A stretch of 64,000 nt of DNA from Zopfochytrium polystomum (GCA_025765615.1 JAIVFJ010000125.1:1-64000); one strand, 5' to 3'; counted from the stretch's first letter, positions 24,022 through 36,162 are shown. Numbers and translations are program-made. The notes: generated by a model from the letters alone, not told the origin.

Positions 24022-25947
24022 ATGATTTTTAAAGCGCTCTCACTGGGGGCAACGGTCGCCGCTGCGGCTCTGCTCCACGCCCGCTCGTCAAGCGCAGCCT
24101 GCGTTCATTCAGCCAGCGCCCGCGACTGCTGGGGCGACTACGACATCACCACCGACTACTACGAAACCGCGCCTCACACAGGCGTCACCCGCACTTACTA
24201 CCTCTCCCTCAACAATGTCACGATGGCTCCCGACGGCTTCTCGCGCTCGGTCACCGCTTTCAACAGCTCGATTCCCGGACCGACGATCACAGCGGACTGG
24301 GGAGACACCGTCGTGGTGTACGTTACTAATAATCTCGAGAGTAACGGCACGGCACTCCACTGGTAAGTATTAAGCCCTGTTGTTTTAATTTTATTGTCAC
24401 AAGCTACTCCCACAACCCCGTTCCCTTGTCTAATAAGCAGCGAAACAAACTGTACAGGCACGGGCTGCGTCAAAACTACACTGCCGCAAGCGACGGAGTA
24501 CCGGGCGTAACGCAGTGCGCGATCGCGCCTGGCGATACTTTCAGGTACACCTGGCACGCAACGCAATACGGTTCGTGACTTTTTTCCTTGTTTGGCTGTG
24601 GCTGTTCTCAAAGCCTGTAATCTGACATGCTTACACAATTCAAGGCACGACCTGGTACCACAGCCACTTCTCCCTGCAGTACGGCAACGGCGCAATCGGT
24701 CCCATCGTAATCAACGGCCCTGCCACTGCCAACTACGACGTGGACCTCGGCCCGCTAACGATCCAAGACTGGGCACACTCCGATGCATTCTATCTCTTTT
24801 CTATCAACACTGGCCCGCCACCGGCAGCCGACAACGGCCTGCTGAACGGCACCAACATGTACAACGACGCCGGCTCCTACTACACCACGACCGTCGACCC
24901 CGGCAAGACCTACCGCCTCCGCGTCATCAACACCGGCGTCTTCGCTCACATGAAGTTCTCGATCGACAACCACACCTTCCAGGTCATCGCCGCCGACCTG
25001 GTCCCCATCGTCCCCTACAATGCTACCGTCATAAACGTCGCCCTCGGTCAGCGGTACGACATTGTCTTCACCGCGAATCAGACGGCCGATAACTACTGGA
25101 TCCGCGCCATCCCGCAGCTGTCCTGCACAAACAACAAGAACCAGAACGGCATCAAGGGCATCCTCCGGTACGCGACGGCGGCCAACCTGACTGCGGACCC
25201 CACGACGACAGCGTACGCGTACACGGACGACTGCGGTGATGAGACCATGTCGCTGACGCCGAAACTCACGAAAACAATTTCTGCGTCGTCCGCCGCCTCC
25301 AGCGGCTCTTTGCCCGTCGTGTTCTCCCAAGCGAAATGGTACATCAACGGAGTGACTCAGGTCATCGACTGGGCCAACCCATCCCTCGGGATGATCGAAG
25401 CCCAGAATGCGTCGTACCCCAGCGCCTTCAACGTCGTCTCGCTCAACGGCACTTCCTCCGACTGGGCCTACTTTGTGATCAGGTTATTGCATGGACTTTT
25501 TCTTCCCGGCCCCCGTCCCCAGGACGGAGCTTTAACCAACCAATTTTATACGAAAACTACAAAAATCACAGCTCCAGCATCCCCGCCGATCACCCGTTGC
25601 ACATCCACGGCCACGACTGGTGGGTCCTTGCCCGCGGCACCGGCACCTTCTCCGGCGCCTTCACCGACTACCTCACGACGGCCGCCCCTCGCCGCGACGT
25701 CGTTGTACTCCCCGCCGTCGGCTACCTCGCCGTCGCGTTCCCGCTCGACAACCCTGGCACCTGGCTCATGCACTGCCATATCGCTTTCCATGCCAGCGAC
25801 GGCCTGTCGCTGCAGTTTGTCGAGAGGTACTCGGAAATCAGGGGCAATGTCGGCGTGGATAGCGCGTGGAATCAGACGTGCACGAATTGGGAATCGTATG
25901 TGACGGTGGAGCCGACGCTTGCGGAGATGGATGATTCGGGAATTTGA
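24022..25947 (+). CDS. Secreted multicopper oxidase, laccase type
   Basis: Oxidises phenolic substrates and reduces O2 to water at a type 1 plus trinuclear copper centre; extracellular. Four exons, 24022-24362, 24458-24570, 24645-25482 and 25572-25947, join to an intact 555-residue protein, normal for fungal laccases. Signal peptide in residues 1-26 (SLGATVAAAALLHARSSSA). Copper motifs: HWHG at 113-116, WYHSH at 155-159, HPLHIH at 438-443 and HCHIAFH near 490. Many NxS/T glycosylation sites. The C-terminus is DDSGI, like the DSGL/I/V plug of ascomycete laccases. The exon 1 junction splits the Trp of the first motif. Role could be lignin or humic turnover, or pigment formation. Confidence 0.93.
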
Positions 25948-26831
25948 GGTGGTGGGTCGGCACAAGTTGTGAGGGTGGTATGTGCAGCATGTTACAAGCG
26001 CACATTTCGAGCCCCACGCGCCAGTTCTGTTTGGACAACTGCTCGTACAGCACATCTTGCTTTCCGTCATCATTCTCGCGTCTGTTACAGTTTGAGTATG
26101 CTCTTATCTTTCATCCCTTTTTCATCCCACCTTTCTGCCTTTCCCGCTTCTCTCCTCACTCCCCAATTTTCTTACATCTGTCAACCCTCACACATTCCAG
26201 CTTTTTCGGCCTTAAGTAACTTTCCGCTTCCCCGTCCCTCCGCTCTCCTTGCCCTTTCACCTCTTTCGTGTCTTGCAACTCCAATTGTTTCCTTCCCACA
26301 CTTCCCTGACTCACCGGAGAAAATCCTATACAGTACGTAACGGTCCTGTGGATGAAGAAAACAAGAAAACTGGGTTGCCGATAGGTCTTGCATTCGACTT
26401 TGTAGTATGCCAGTATTTGAAATAGCGCAACATTTACCCTTGCCCACATGGGGCAACGAACAGACGTGAGCCGCCAACCGTTCGATGTCAGTGCTCGCGT
26501 TCATGGCAGCTGAACGAGAAGCGTTAGAGATGTTGAAACGTCAATTTGGTCGATTGACCAGTTTTTGTGCCGGACGGAGCGTGGGTACGGGTGGTTCTTT
26601 CCTTCGCGATTCGGGACTTGCAAGGTCCTGGAAGCTGATCACCAAAAACGGGCGCCCATTGAGGGTTGCAGGCTTGGTTGGACTGAACGAGGTGAGACGG
26701 GAGGGCGAAGGAGTTTGTCAAGCATGTCTGATCGGCGGGCTTATATGATATCTATTGGACAGCGAAACATGGCGTGGAAATGAAAAGCGCCAAGCCAGGA
26801 GGTGGGGGACGCGCTGGGGATCGAAGGAAGA

Positions 26832-26834
<3 letters not shown>
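25948..26834. other. Intergenic region
   Basis: Downstream of the laccase. A pyrimidine-rich stretch lies at 26090-26330. No gene recognised. Confidence 0.5.

Positions 26835-26915
<81 letters not shown>
26835..26915. repeat. (AG)n microsatellite
   Basis: About 40 uninterrupted AG units directly abutting the coproporphyrinogen oxidase relic. Confidence 0.97.
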
Positions 26916-26916
<1 letters not shown>

Positions 26917-27215
26917 GAATCCTAACCAGTAGCTGTAGCACGCGTTGCAGCGAGGGTAATTAATAGCATCGTCAATGCATGGGCGGTCGTCGAGGTCGTC
27001 GAAAAAGATGCCGCCCACCCCGCGGTGCTCGTCGCGGTGCGGGAGGTGGAAGTACCTTTGGCACCAGGCTTTGAAGCGTGGGTGTACGCCCGGTCGTGCT
27101 TGTCGCAACATGCCTTGATGACCGAGTGGAAACGCGCGGCGTCTTCTTCGAAAATGTATTTCCGGTGGTAGAAATGTTTCCGTCCGGTGGTAGAAAAGCG
27201 TCGTTAGCATTTTGT
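26916..27215 (-). pseudogene. HEM13: Relic of coproporphyrinogen III oxidase (oxygen-dependent)
   Basis: Minus-strand coding-like fragment with the family signature: [14 protein letters not shown] followed by [18 protein letters not shown], the conserved region that carries the substrate-binding Arg and Asp residues of this heme-synthesis enzyme. Upstream in a second frame come [20 protein letters not shown] and [12 protein letters not shown], so one base is missing at a C run near 27090. The remaining two thirds of the enzyme are absent: the fragment stops at the AG microsatellite on one side, and a partial duplication (TTTCTACCACCGGA twice) lies at 27160-27195. A broken duplicate; a working copy is expected elsewhere in the genome. 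Confidence 0.7.
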
Positions 27216-27514
27216 TCTTTGTAACAAAAAGTGATTCCACCTTAGCTTTGCTCACCAAATCGCAACTTTATCCTCGGCATCTTTGGGTCTGTTCTTGGCT
27301 TTCTGCCTGCATCTGCCCCCACGCAAGCTGGCACTGCGTGGCGCTGTCGCGGTTTAGGTGCTTTCGGGCGGGGCGAGAGTTGGTTGGCAAAATCACTCAC
27401 TGTAAGTCGCCAGTGAGGGCGTGCTGTCGGGCTCTCAAACGGGACGCAGTCACGTGACTTGTCCGCCGTTGACCGCGTCCGCCAACGACCGGCAGCATCC
27501 CCAAACACCCCCCC

Positions 27515-27598
27515 TCAAGACCATGTCCGCGGACAATCGGCACAATATTGACCGGTCATTATGACCGGTCAAGACCATGTCCACGGATAATCCGCCGA
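27515..27598. promoter_or_regulatory. Palindrome between direct repeats upstream of the FAD oxidase
   Basis: A near-perfect 25-bp palindrome (27548-27572, two GACCGGTC half sites around ATTAT) lies between two direct repeats of about 26 bp starting TCAAGACCATGTCC (27515-27541 and 27569-27595). The CGG/CCG content suggests a Zn2Cys6-type factor site, which is inference. It is about 320 bp before the oxidase start. Confidence 0.5.
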
Positions 27599-27894
27599 AT
27601 CCGCCAACCCCAAGAACTGGGGGATCTTTGCATCCTCCGCCAGCTCGTTTAGGTCCGGCTTGCACGCCGTCACCTCCGCCTTCGCCTAGGTCGGGTGGCC
27701 TTCCGCTTCCACCAAATCATGTGCTTTCGACCTAAACTTTCATGCTCGCATTCGGGAGCGCGTAAAACAATCGGAATCCGACGACGAGTGAATGAGGCTG
27801 TGGATCCCCTCCATAAATACCGAGCGCCATTCTCTCATCAACTTGAAGACTGAATACACTCAATTCTGCAGCACAATCTCAAACGTACACAAAA

Positions 27895-29516
27895 ATGACA
27901 TCACTGGAGTCTGTCAAAGACCGTTTTCGAGGAGGTCTGTTCACCAAGCGAGCTACTTGTGCAACGTGAAGATGAGCGCTTCATCTTGCTAATCATAGCC
28001 TATCTTTGTGCTTTCCTCGCTTCGCCCACCTCCAGTGGTTGTCGTCCCAGGCGACGACCTCTACAACGCCCTCGTCTACCGCTTCTCTCCCAACGAAGAA
28101 GCCCGCCCACAAGTCATCTTCCAGCCCTGCACTGAAGCCGACGTCGCGGTCGCCATCAATTATGCAACGTCCAACAACCTCGAGCTCGCAGTCTGCTCGG
28201 GCGGCCACTCGTTCCTCGGCGCATCATCCTCTGACGGCGTCATCATCGACCTCAAGCGGATGCGTACGGCGTGGGTCGAAAACGCCGCCTACGGCGCCGC
28301 GGGTCACGTCGTCATGGAGGGCGGCGCAACAGTGGCAGACGTCGCCCTCGCCTGCGAGCGACGCGGCGTCTTCGTCCCCGTCCCTTCCCACAAAGAGATC
28401 GGCTACGCCGGCTTCGCCCTCGGCGGCGGCTTCGGCTGGGGCATGGGGGTCTACGGGATGGCCGCGGACGGGCTCGTCGACGCGCGGGTGGTGCTGGCCA
28501 ACGGCGAGTGCGTGACGGTGTCCGCGACGGAGAACGCGGAGCTGTACTTTGCGCTGCGCGGCGCAGCGTACAATTTTGGCGTCGTGACGAAGATGCGGTT
28601 CCGGGCGGTGCCGCTGGTGAGCAAGGTGTGGTTCGGCGCTGTCTTGTACCCGCCGCCGGCGTACGCTGCGGTGATTGAGGCGCTGGGGGGCTACGCCAAG
28701 TCGCAGAAGAAGGAGGACATGGCGGCGTTGACCATGGCCGGGCTGATACCGGGGCAGGAGGATATGTTCGTGCTGATGCTGTACTACCACGGGGACAGCG
28801 AGGAGGAGTACCGGCGCCGGTTCCGGGTGTTCTTTGAGCTGCCCTTTGTCAAGGACACGTCGCGGGAATGTTGGTTTCACGAGTCGGCAGACTTTTTCCC
28901 CGAGTCCATCTGGGCGCCGACGAACCGGCTGTCGGACGGCACGCTGATCACGGACCTGTCACCCGAGGTACTCATGCCGTTGGTTGACGAGACGCGCGCT
29001 TGGATGCGAGGCGGGAAGGGCCGCGGCGCCGGCACCCAGTTTTATATCGGATTGTACGACTGGACAAAGCCACTCACCGAGTTCGCCCACCTCGAGTCCG
29101 CTTGGCCACCGCACCGACGAAAGCCGGCCGACCCGAACGGCAACATTTGGCGTGATGTTGCCATTTATGTTGGGTGAGTTCCTCTGGCACATTAATTTTT
29201 GCACATTATTCATCCTCAATCAAACCCTTTTTTTCCCACACAATCCACTTTCAACCGCAGCTACGACAATCCCGAAGAGGCTGGCGAGGCCCACGCGCAT
29301 GCCAAAAGCATGATCAAGAATCTCCGCGACAGGCACGCAAAAAAGGTGGGCGGAGACATTATCAAAGGCACCGGATACCCGAACGCAGCCGTCTTGAAAG
29401 AGCACAAGGGCGACTACATTTACGGGGAGAACTACTCTCGACTTCAACTGCTCAAGAAAAAGTATGACCCCGCCAATGTGTTCCACAAGAAGCACCCGAT
29501 CGTCCCGGCGGAGTAG
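27895..29516 (+). CDS. FAD-linked oxidoreductase, berberine-bridge-enzyme-like (PCMH FAD-binding fold)
   Basis: Oxidises a sugar or specialised metabolite using covalently bound FAD. Three exons, 27895-27934, 28036-29173 and 29261-29516, give an intact 477-residue protein. The FAD domain covers about residues 37-210, with the flavin-attaching His candidate in CSGGHS (H71), the ALGGGFGWGMGVYGMAADGL loop and LYFALRGAAYNFGVVT. The C-terminal BBE motif is YGENYSRLQLLKKKYDPANV. There is no signal peptide, unlike plant and many fungal secreted members, so it is probably intracellular. TATA-like CATAAATA lies about 80 bp upstream. The substrate is unknown. It is a neighbour of the laccase but not clearly co-regulated. 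Confidence 0.9.
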
Positions 29517-29815
29517 AGCACAAGGGAAAGGAATTGAGCAGCAGTTTTGGGTTGAGGTGGCTCTTCTGTGTTAGTTGAATCGAGTCAGTATCAGCATCGA
29601 GAAAATACACGTCAGAGTGTTTGTGACCAAATAATAGTATAGTTTCATTGGTGTGTGCAGTTTGACGGATGTGTTTGAGTTAAACAGAGAATGCAATGAC
29701 TGGTGAATCTAAGTGCAGAAGACGAGGCCCTGGCCCAAATAAAAAGAAGATCTGCAAAAATGAACGACCAAAACAAAGATGGATACGAGACCATAAGGCC
29801 CAGCAAATGCCCACC

Positions 29816-30550
29816 TCATGCGAGGAGGATTAACAGAGGGACTGCAGCAAAGGCAGCAAAGAGGGATACCGAGGCCCCCGCAACAGCACCGCTGTACAGG
29901 ATCGACGAAGTCGAGTTCGGAGAGCTGCTCGATGAGGCCGAGGAGCTGGATGTTTGCGACGACGATGCTGAGGTGGAGTCTGAGGTCGATGAAGTCGGAA
30001 GAGCGGACGACGATGCCGAGGTTGGCGATGATGAGGTCGACGACAAGGAGGGCGATGTGCTAGTTGAGTTGCAGCTTTTCGCAATCGAGAAAGTGGTTTT
30101 GCTGGAGGCCGCCGTCTGGAAGGACTCAAACAGCGCGCTTTGGCTGTCGTAGAAAACGATCGCGCGGAGGAAGAGGCCATTGAATCCCTTCAGCTTTTCT
30201 TCTACGACATACGCATCCGAACCAGAGAACGTCGAGACCAGGGTTTTGCCCAGCGCGCCGACGACAAGGCCGCGAGGTGTCTTTGATATTCCGTTCGGAT
30301 CGACAGAGGGTCCTGCGGGGGTCCCATGACCATGATGGAGAGGTAGGTCGCGTCCGAGCTGTTGTTCGGGTTGGCTTTTGGAACGTTGGTCAGGTCGAGC
30401 GTGTAGGCGATGGAGTCGGCCACGCAGTACTGGTTGGAGGAGGGCTGGTTGGTGACCGGAGATGGTGAAGTTGCCATCGACTTGAGGGTACGCCGCGAGG
30501 GACGGTGATGCGAGGAACGCAACAACGAAGAGCAGGGCGAGTCGGCTCAT
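29816..30550 (-). CDS. Family 1 secreted/GPI-anchored protein, copy F, two frame breaks
   Basis: Dispersed sixth member. Signal peptide MSRLALLFVVAFLASPSLAA, then YPQVDGNFTIS. The frame is lost at an extra G near 30463 and regained at a missing C near 30310; between them a second frame reads TNQPSSNQYCVADSIAYTLD and MGPPQDP exactly where the paralogs have them. The rest (PNGISKTPRGLVVGALGKT to SIAKSCN) is normal, followed by a long Ser/Thr stalk and tail ending FAAVPLLILLA. Because both breaks restore the family consensus when one base is changed in a homopolymer, sequencing error is likely and the gene is probably intact. Confidence 0.72.
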   Translation of the reverse strand: MSRLALLFVVAFLASPSLAAYPQVDGNFTISGHQPALLQPVLRGRLHRLHARPDQRSKSQPEQQLGRDLPLHHGHGTPAGPSVDPNGISKTPRGLVVGALGKTLVSTFSGSDAYVVEEKLKGFNGLFLRAIVFYDSQSALFESFQTAASSKTTFSIAKSCNSTSTSPSLSSTSSSPTSASSSALPTSSTSDSTSASSSQTSSSSASSSSSPNSTSSILYSGAVAGASVSLFAAFAAVPLLILLA

Positions 30551-33162
30551 TTTTCTGGGGACGGGCTATAACGTATCGAACGGGTGTGTGTGAGTGGGCG
30601 TGTGTGTGGGGTGGTCGGAAGGGTTTTTGTAGGTTCGGGGGTATTGACGGTTCTTCGAGTTGACTTTATACGTTGTACAAGCGCCCAGCCAGCCACACTT
30701 TGCTTGGATCCATTCTTGTGTCGCTCTTGTGCTGGGGCGAGTCCCAGCACTGCAAGCCTCGTTCGGGGATTCAAGTCGGCAAGGATGCTAAGAAGACAGA
30801 CGCCAAGCCTGCCAGCCACCAAGAAGTTAGCTTGTGACGAAGGAAAAAAGAACACGCCGATCAGCCACACTGTCCGCAATTGCTGATAAGATGACCGTGG
30901 CAGGGGAAATTGGAGGTGGGCTCAAGCATCTGAAATGTGCCGCAGAATGAACGATCCGCCGAACGACCTTTACACCGCCCCAAGAATCGCATTCAAGAGA
31001 AAGCCATAGCGCATCAGGTTTGAGAGTCGTTGTCCATGGTTGTCAAGGCCTACTGACAAATAAAATCTTGTTTTCTGCGTTTCGCCGAGACAAACACCCT
31101 CATCTTTGGTCGAGGCCGTATGGGCAGTAACGGGCGTTCGTTACGTGAGTAAGAAATAGCTCAGTCAGTTGGCTGGAATAAGATATGAGAGGTCTTCTGT
31201 GAGGCAAAATATCGTGAAGCTCATCCCGGACCAGCCGTTTGGCCCCCAACCCAATTAGGTGCGCAAACGAACGCCACCAGCGATCTGAGCCAGCCTAAAC
31301 GTCTCGATTGCCTGCTTCGCATTTAACGCTTTCTCATCGCGTCAATCGTTTTCATTTAGATCCGTGAGCATTGGCGAGTAGGTGATCTTAACGGCAAGTG
31401 AAGCGTGAGCCCTAGTATTTGAACCACAGCCGTTTTGTGCTGTACTGCTGTAAACTCGCGGTGCAAAGATCGGTCTATCCTTCGACTGTGGGTCGCATCG
31501 AATTAGCAACCTTCTCAGCTTTAACCTAAAGCGCCACCAATCATGGGAAGGGAGAGCCGTCTTTCGGTTGTTCGTTATAGGTTCGGAGAGCCAGACCGCT
31601 CACGAGCTCTTGGTGTGGTTGGGGTTGGGACGAAACGGCTTACATTCAGCAAAAAGTGGAGGTCAACTTAATTGCTCGAGAGGGGATTAAAGCGGGCACT
31701 GGCGATCAAACGTCTTTAGCATACCACGATTTGAACGATCGCGCCTCGGATCAAGATCCCCGTGATTTGGGCAAACAACGTTTGTGTCATCGATGGGGCA
31801 CCCATGTGAAAAACCACATGTGCTGAAATTGAGAAAAGGACTGCCGCTCAACCCACAACGGCGACCGTTTTATTTGGGGCAGATGCCTCATACAGCGATT
31901 GCGTAGTTCTTCTTCTCAGTAGGTGGAGGATGGTTCCATCTGTGACTCGCGGATGGTAACAATAACAAAACCATGGTTCAAAGAAATCGGAATGCGGGGA
32001 GAGGGGGGGGAGGGTTTTTGGCAAGGGGTATGCAGACAGCTTTTGCCGTCGACCACCATATTTCCTCTTCTACCACCCCTTCGCACTTTGGTTGCTTCCG
32101 TCTCAACCCTAAGGCCTTCACAGTTGGGGTGCCCGGCTGTGAGTGGGAAGGACAAACTCATCACCAATAAATAGCACTTGGAAAAACAAAGGGGGCAAAA
32201 CGAAAAAAAAATTTTTTTGGGCAGACCGGAGAGCACGCACCCTGTCTCTGTCCCTCTCTCTCGAGTCTCTTCCTCGCCTTCACCCTCTGTCTCGCTCAGG
32301 TCGACGCCGCGGTCAGAGACGCGGCCACGTCGCCTTCCCCACCCACCCATCCCCCGCTGCCGGCGACCCCCATTGACCTTCCCCCGCTTCCCCCCTCCTG
32401 CACGGACCGTGTAGATAGCGAACACCTCCAAAGAACAAAGAGAGTGACAGCAATCCAACAAATCAGCACCGTTTCCCTGAAAAGGTACGAAAAAAAAATA
32501 GGCCAAGGTTTGTGCCTCTCGATTTCCCGATTCTATTCGCTTTTTTCCGTTGTTTTCCTTCGTTCGAGTCGATGTTGGCCGCTTCACGCAAGCACGTCAC
32601 CCTCTCGCGGGAGGTTTGTGTCTTGAGCTTTGAATCTCAAAGCTGCTTGTTTTGTGAAAGCTGGCTTGTTTTTCTTTATTTTTGTTGTGTTGCGCTTCTG
32701 AGGCGTGCCTGCCTTCTTGGCCCTCTTCGCCTGCGGGCGATCGGCCCCGGGAGGGCATGTAATCGGGCTCTTCTTGGAGGGCTCCACGGGCGATTGTTTG
32801 GAAGCGCCACACCCTCGTTTTTTGATCTTTTTTTTGGCCCCCTGGATCGTTGGTATCGTGTGTCTTCTCTGCGTTTGCTACCTTTACCCCCCACACCCCC
32901 TTCCCCGCCATTCACTTGGTCGCCTTCAACCCCTTTCACTCGCGAAGGCTAGTGGGCTTAGGTGGAATGGTGATGCTGCGATCCATCGCGCCAGGTCGCG
33001 CCAAGCGTGCTGTTGGCGATGTGGCCGGTTCTCTGTTGCGTCAAACACCTCAAACCCTCCTCCTCCTCCTCCCGAGTTGATTGTTTGCTTGCCTTCCAAC
33101 CAATCAACGCCTTTTCTGTTTTTTTCTTCTCCTTTCCATTTTCCTGTTTTGATCGCACTGAC
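30551..33162. other. Long intergenic region
   Basis: About 2.6 kb. It holds the copy F promoter (TATAAAG at 30664-30670, minus; GT-rich leader at 30583-30617), no recognisable gene from 30.9 to 32.1 kb, and a pyrimidine-rich stretch (32240-32420, 32890-32940) upstream of the SANT gene. I found no tRNA or other RNA gene here. Confidence 0.5.
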
Positions 33163-35651
33163 ATGTCACACACAGCAGAAGCAATGTCCAGACAACCTGC
33201 GGAGTTTGAAATTGCCCGTCAACCCCAACTGCTCCTGCCCGCGAATCCCGACGCGGCACCAAACGCCCCAGCTGCAGCGGACGGCAGCATCCCAGCTGGA
33301 AAGCGCCTCACGCCCGTGGATGTGTCTGTTGCGGTCGGTGCCGCGGCGGGCCCCGGCGACGCCGCGCCGAAGACGTTGATTTCGGCACTGCCTTCCCCCG
33401 GCGTCAACTGCCTGACCTCAAACAGCGATGGACCGGACAACACTCTCGCAGGCGGTGGTTCCAGCAATTCGGCGGAGCCTATCATCCCCGTGGAAACAGG
33501 GAAGAAAGGGCAACACAAATTGCACGTCGAACCCCGTACAAACCCGTCCACGAAGCTCGAATCGCCCGGCACAGCCGACCCCGTCAAACTCTCGCCAACT
33601 ACGCCCGCGCCCGACGGCGAGCCATCCTCAGAATCGCCCGCGGACGCCGCCCCACAGTCGCGGAAGGGGTCCGTCGGCACCCGCCGCCGCCGCGACGGCC
33701 TTCGGCTGGACAACCCGTTTGGAGAACTCGTGTCGGAGCTGCCGCAGACACAGGCGCGGTACGCCACCCGGCGGCGCACGGCTGAAGCCGTCGCGATCGC
33801 GACCGGCGGCACGGCCACCCCGCCAGAGGGCCGATCGACGCCAACGACGCCGGTTCTTGCGAGCCGGACGCCGATCGTCCAGCAACCGAAACGGCGCAAA
33901 AGGAAATGCGCCGTACTGGACGAGGCGGAGGGATTGATAGATGGTGGACCTGCGGCAGTTGAATCGGCGGTTCGCGTGAAGCGCGAGGACGGAGCCGACC
34001 AACCATCAACTGCGAGTGAGGCTTCTGAAAGCAAGGAACCGAAGATCGCGACTGCGAGCATCCAGAGCGTAGGTAGGATCGTGATTGCAGACAAACCAGT
34101 GGCGGCCATCACAACGGTGGCAGCAGAAGAGGCCGTGATCGACAGCATTCCTTCGCCCGCCACGGTCAAGAAGATCGACGAAGCGCTCTCCTCGACTGCA
34201 CATTCAGTAGAAGGAGCGGAAGAACCGATCGAAAAGACTTCTCAGAAGAATTTGCCCAGATCGGCACATCTTGTCGATAACTCTGCATCTTCGCCAGCAG
34301 GAAAGGAGGCAACACCGGACCCAAAGGAAACCACTTCAAAGAGCAGCCCACCCACCAAGCGTGCCGTTCCCGGGACACCTACCAGCGCCTCCGGGTCCGC
34401 GGCAGAAAACATTCCCGCGATCGCCAGAGCCACCCGCAAGCGACGCGGCGCCGACCGCGACCTCGCACTCGGCCCGGACTCCTCGACCACAGCGCTCGCG
34501 CCAGCTGCCTCCGCCGCCCCACGCCGCCCGGTCCGCACCGTCGCCGTCCGCAGCACGCGGAAGGGTGACCCCGACGCCGTCGAGCACGTGCTGGCCGCCG
34601 CGTTCTCGCGCACCGCGCCCAAGCCATACTCCATCACCAAGATGGCGTGCCCGATCCCCGAACTGGTCGTTGGCTGCGGGGACGCCGGCGGCCTGCCATC
34701 CCCCGAGGAACGCTGCCGCCGAAGGTTTAACGTGCCTGCGTGGATGTTTGTGCCGCGTCCGCGACTCGCGCCGACGGGCACGACGCCGGCGGTGCCGCCA
34801 CCTACCGGGGTCATCGACCCCGAGTTCAGCACGCTCAGGACAAACGTGTCGCTGGCGCCCGCCGACGTGAGGGTAAAGTACACGGAGCAGGGCGGCTGCC
34901 GACACCCCCGCCGTTCGAGCCAGTGCGCGCGGGGAGGCCCGTATCCGGGCGCGAATCGCTCGCGGGATCAACAGATACCCTCCCCATGACGAACCCCACC
35001 CCGGCCAATCGACCCCGGGATCCGTCGTCGGCACCCGCTTTGGAACCGCAACCCGCTCGCCCATCCACAAAGCGCCTACGCTGGCGCTGGCTCGACCCCA
35101 ACCCCCCGCTCGCCCCGCCCCACCCCGACCTCCACCGCTTCGCGCACCCGTACGACGAAACCCACACGGCCCACACGCACCACCTCCCCGTCGAAGCCAC
35201 GCTCCTCCCCGCCCCGGCCTGGCTGCCCCGCGAGCTCGACGCCCTCGCTCGCGGCCTCGCGGCCGTCGGCAAGAGCTTTACGATCATCTCCCGCGAGTAT
35301 GTCAAGACGCGCGCGACGGGGGACTGCGTCGAGGCGTATTATATGCGAAAGCACGAGATTGCGCGGGTGGTGGGGTGGATGAGGGCGCGGAGGCGCGGGC
35401 CGGTGGCGATGGCGGTTGGGAGGACGGGAGCGACGGGGGTGGCGGAGGACGCGGAACGTGGGGTTGGCGGCGGCGGGGGCGTCGAGACGAGGAGGACGAA
35501 GATGCTCAAGACAACGCATCCGGCGGGTGTCACGGGGGGTGGGGAGGGAATGGCAGAGAAGAGGGGCGAGGGGGTGGCGCCGTTGGCAACGCGGGTGGAA
35601 CCGCGCGGTGTTGGTGGCGGACGCGGCCGGCGTGGAAGGGGTGGAAAGTGA
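33163..35651 (+). CDS. SANT-domain nuclear protein (putative chromatin/transcription co-regulator)
   Basis: Long Pro/Ser/Thr/Ala-rich protein of about 830 residues with basic patches that could be nuclear localisation signals (QQPKRRKRKC). Near 35215-35370 a SANT-like module is visible: AWLPRELDALARGLAAVGKS, then FTIISREYVKTRATGDCVEA and YYMRKHEIARVV, with the spaced aromatic residues typical of SANT domains in co-repressor complexes. Upstream is a conserved-looking block with FNVPAWMFVPRPRL and RLPTPPPFEP. One frame change is needed near 34893, where one G seems missing in a G run. Start at 33163 or the next Met at 33184. The C-terminal tail is Gly/Arg rich. The exact complex is unknown. Confidence 0.65.
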
Positions 35652-36162
35652 TTGCTTGTTTTTTTGATTTTTTTTTCTGGATTTTTTTTATTTCGTTTTC
35701 CATTGACGAACCCCTGTTATGCGAAGTTTCCTTTCTCATTGGCCAGCTCGTTGGCTCAATATTTATGTGCTCCCGTTGTAAATTGAAAACGGGCCGCGCG
35801 AGAGGCCGCTTATTGAAACGCCCTGCCGCAAATGTTCGGCTTCTGTAATTGCGAAACTACTCGCTTGAAACGACGGATCATGCGTGTCCGCTCCTCTTCT
35901 TGTGGTTCCCTCCTCATCGGAAGCCAGACTTCCGTTGCTTTAGAAAAGTGGGTTGCTGAACTGATTTCAGCAAGGTGTTTTCTATTAATTTATCTGTCTC
36001 TGTCTCCCGCAGTGTGTGAGTGCGTTTCGTTCATCCAGCCGAATTCCGAATGGACTCGGGCAGGTGTTAAAAAAATCCAAGGAAAAAAATGATTACATAA
36101 ATAGCAGCACGGAAGCCCGTTCCAATTCGGCCTCGACCCGCCACTCGAATATCCACGACACC
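35652..36162. other. Intergenic region, tubulin promoter
   Basis: Contains a T-rich tract after the SANT gene and TACATAAATAG at about 36094-36104, a TATA-like site 60-70 bp before the tubulin start. No gene. Confidence 0.5.

Noticed and set aside
31380..31770. Possible tRNA T-arm like sequences (GTTCAAAT on the minus strand)
   Set aside because: T-stem pairing fails and no D arm or acceptor stem is present.
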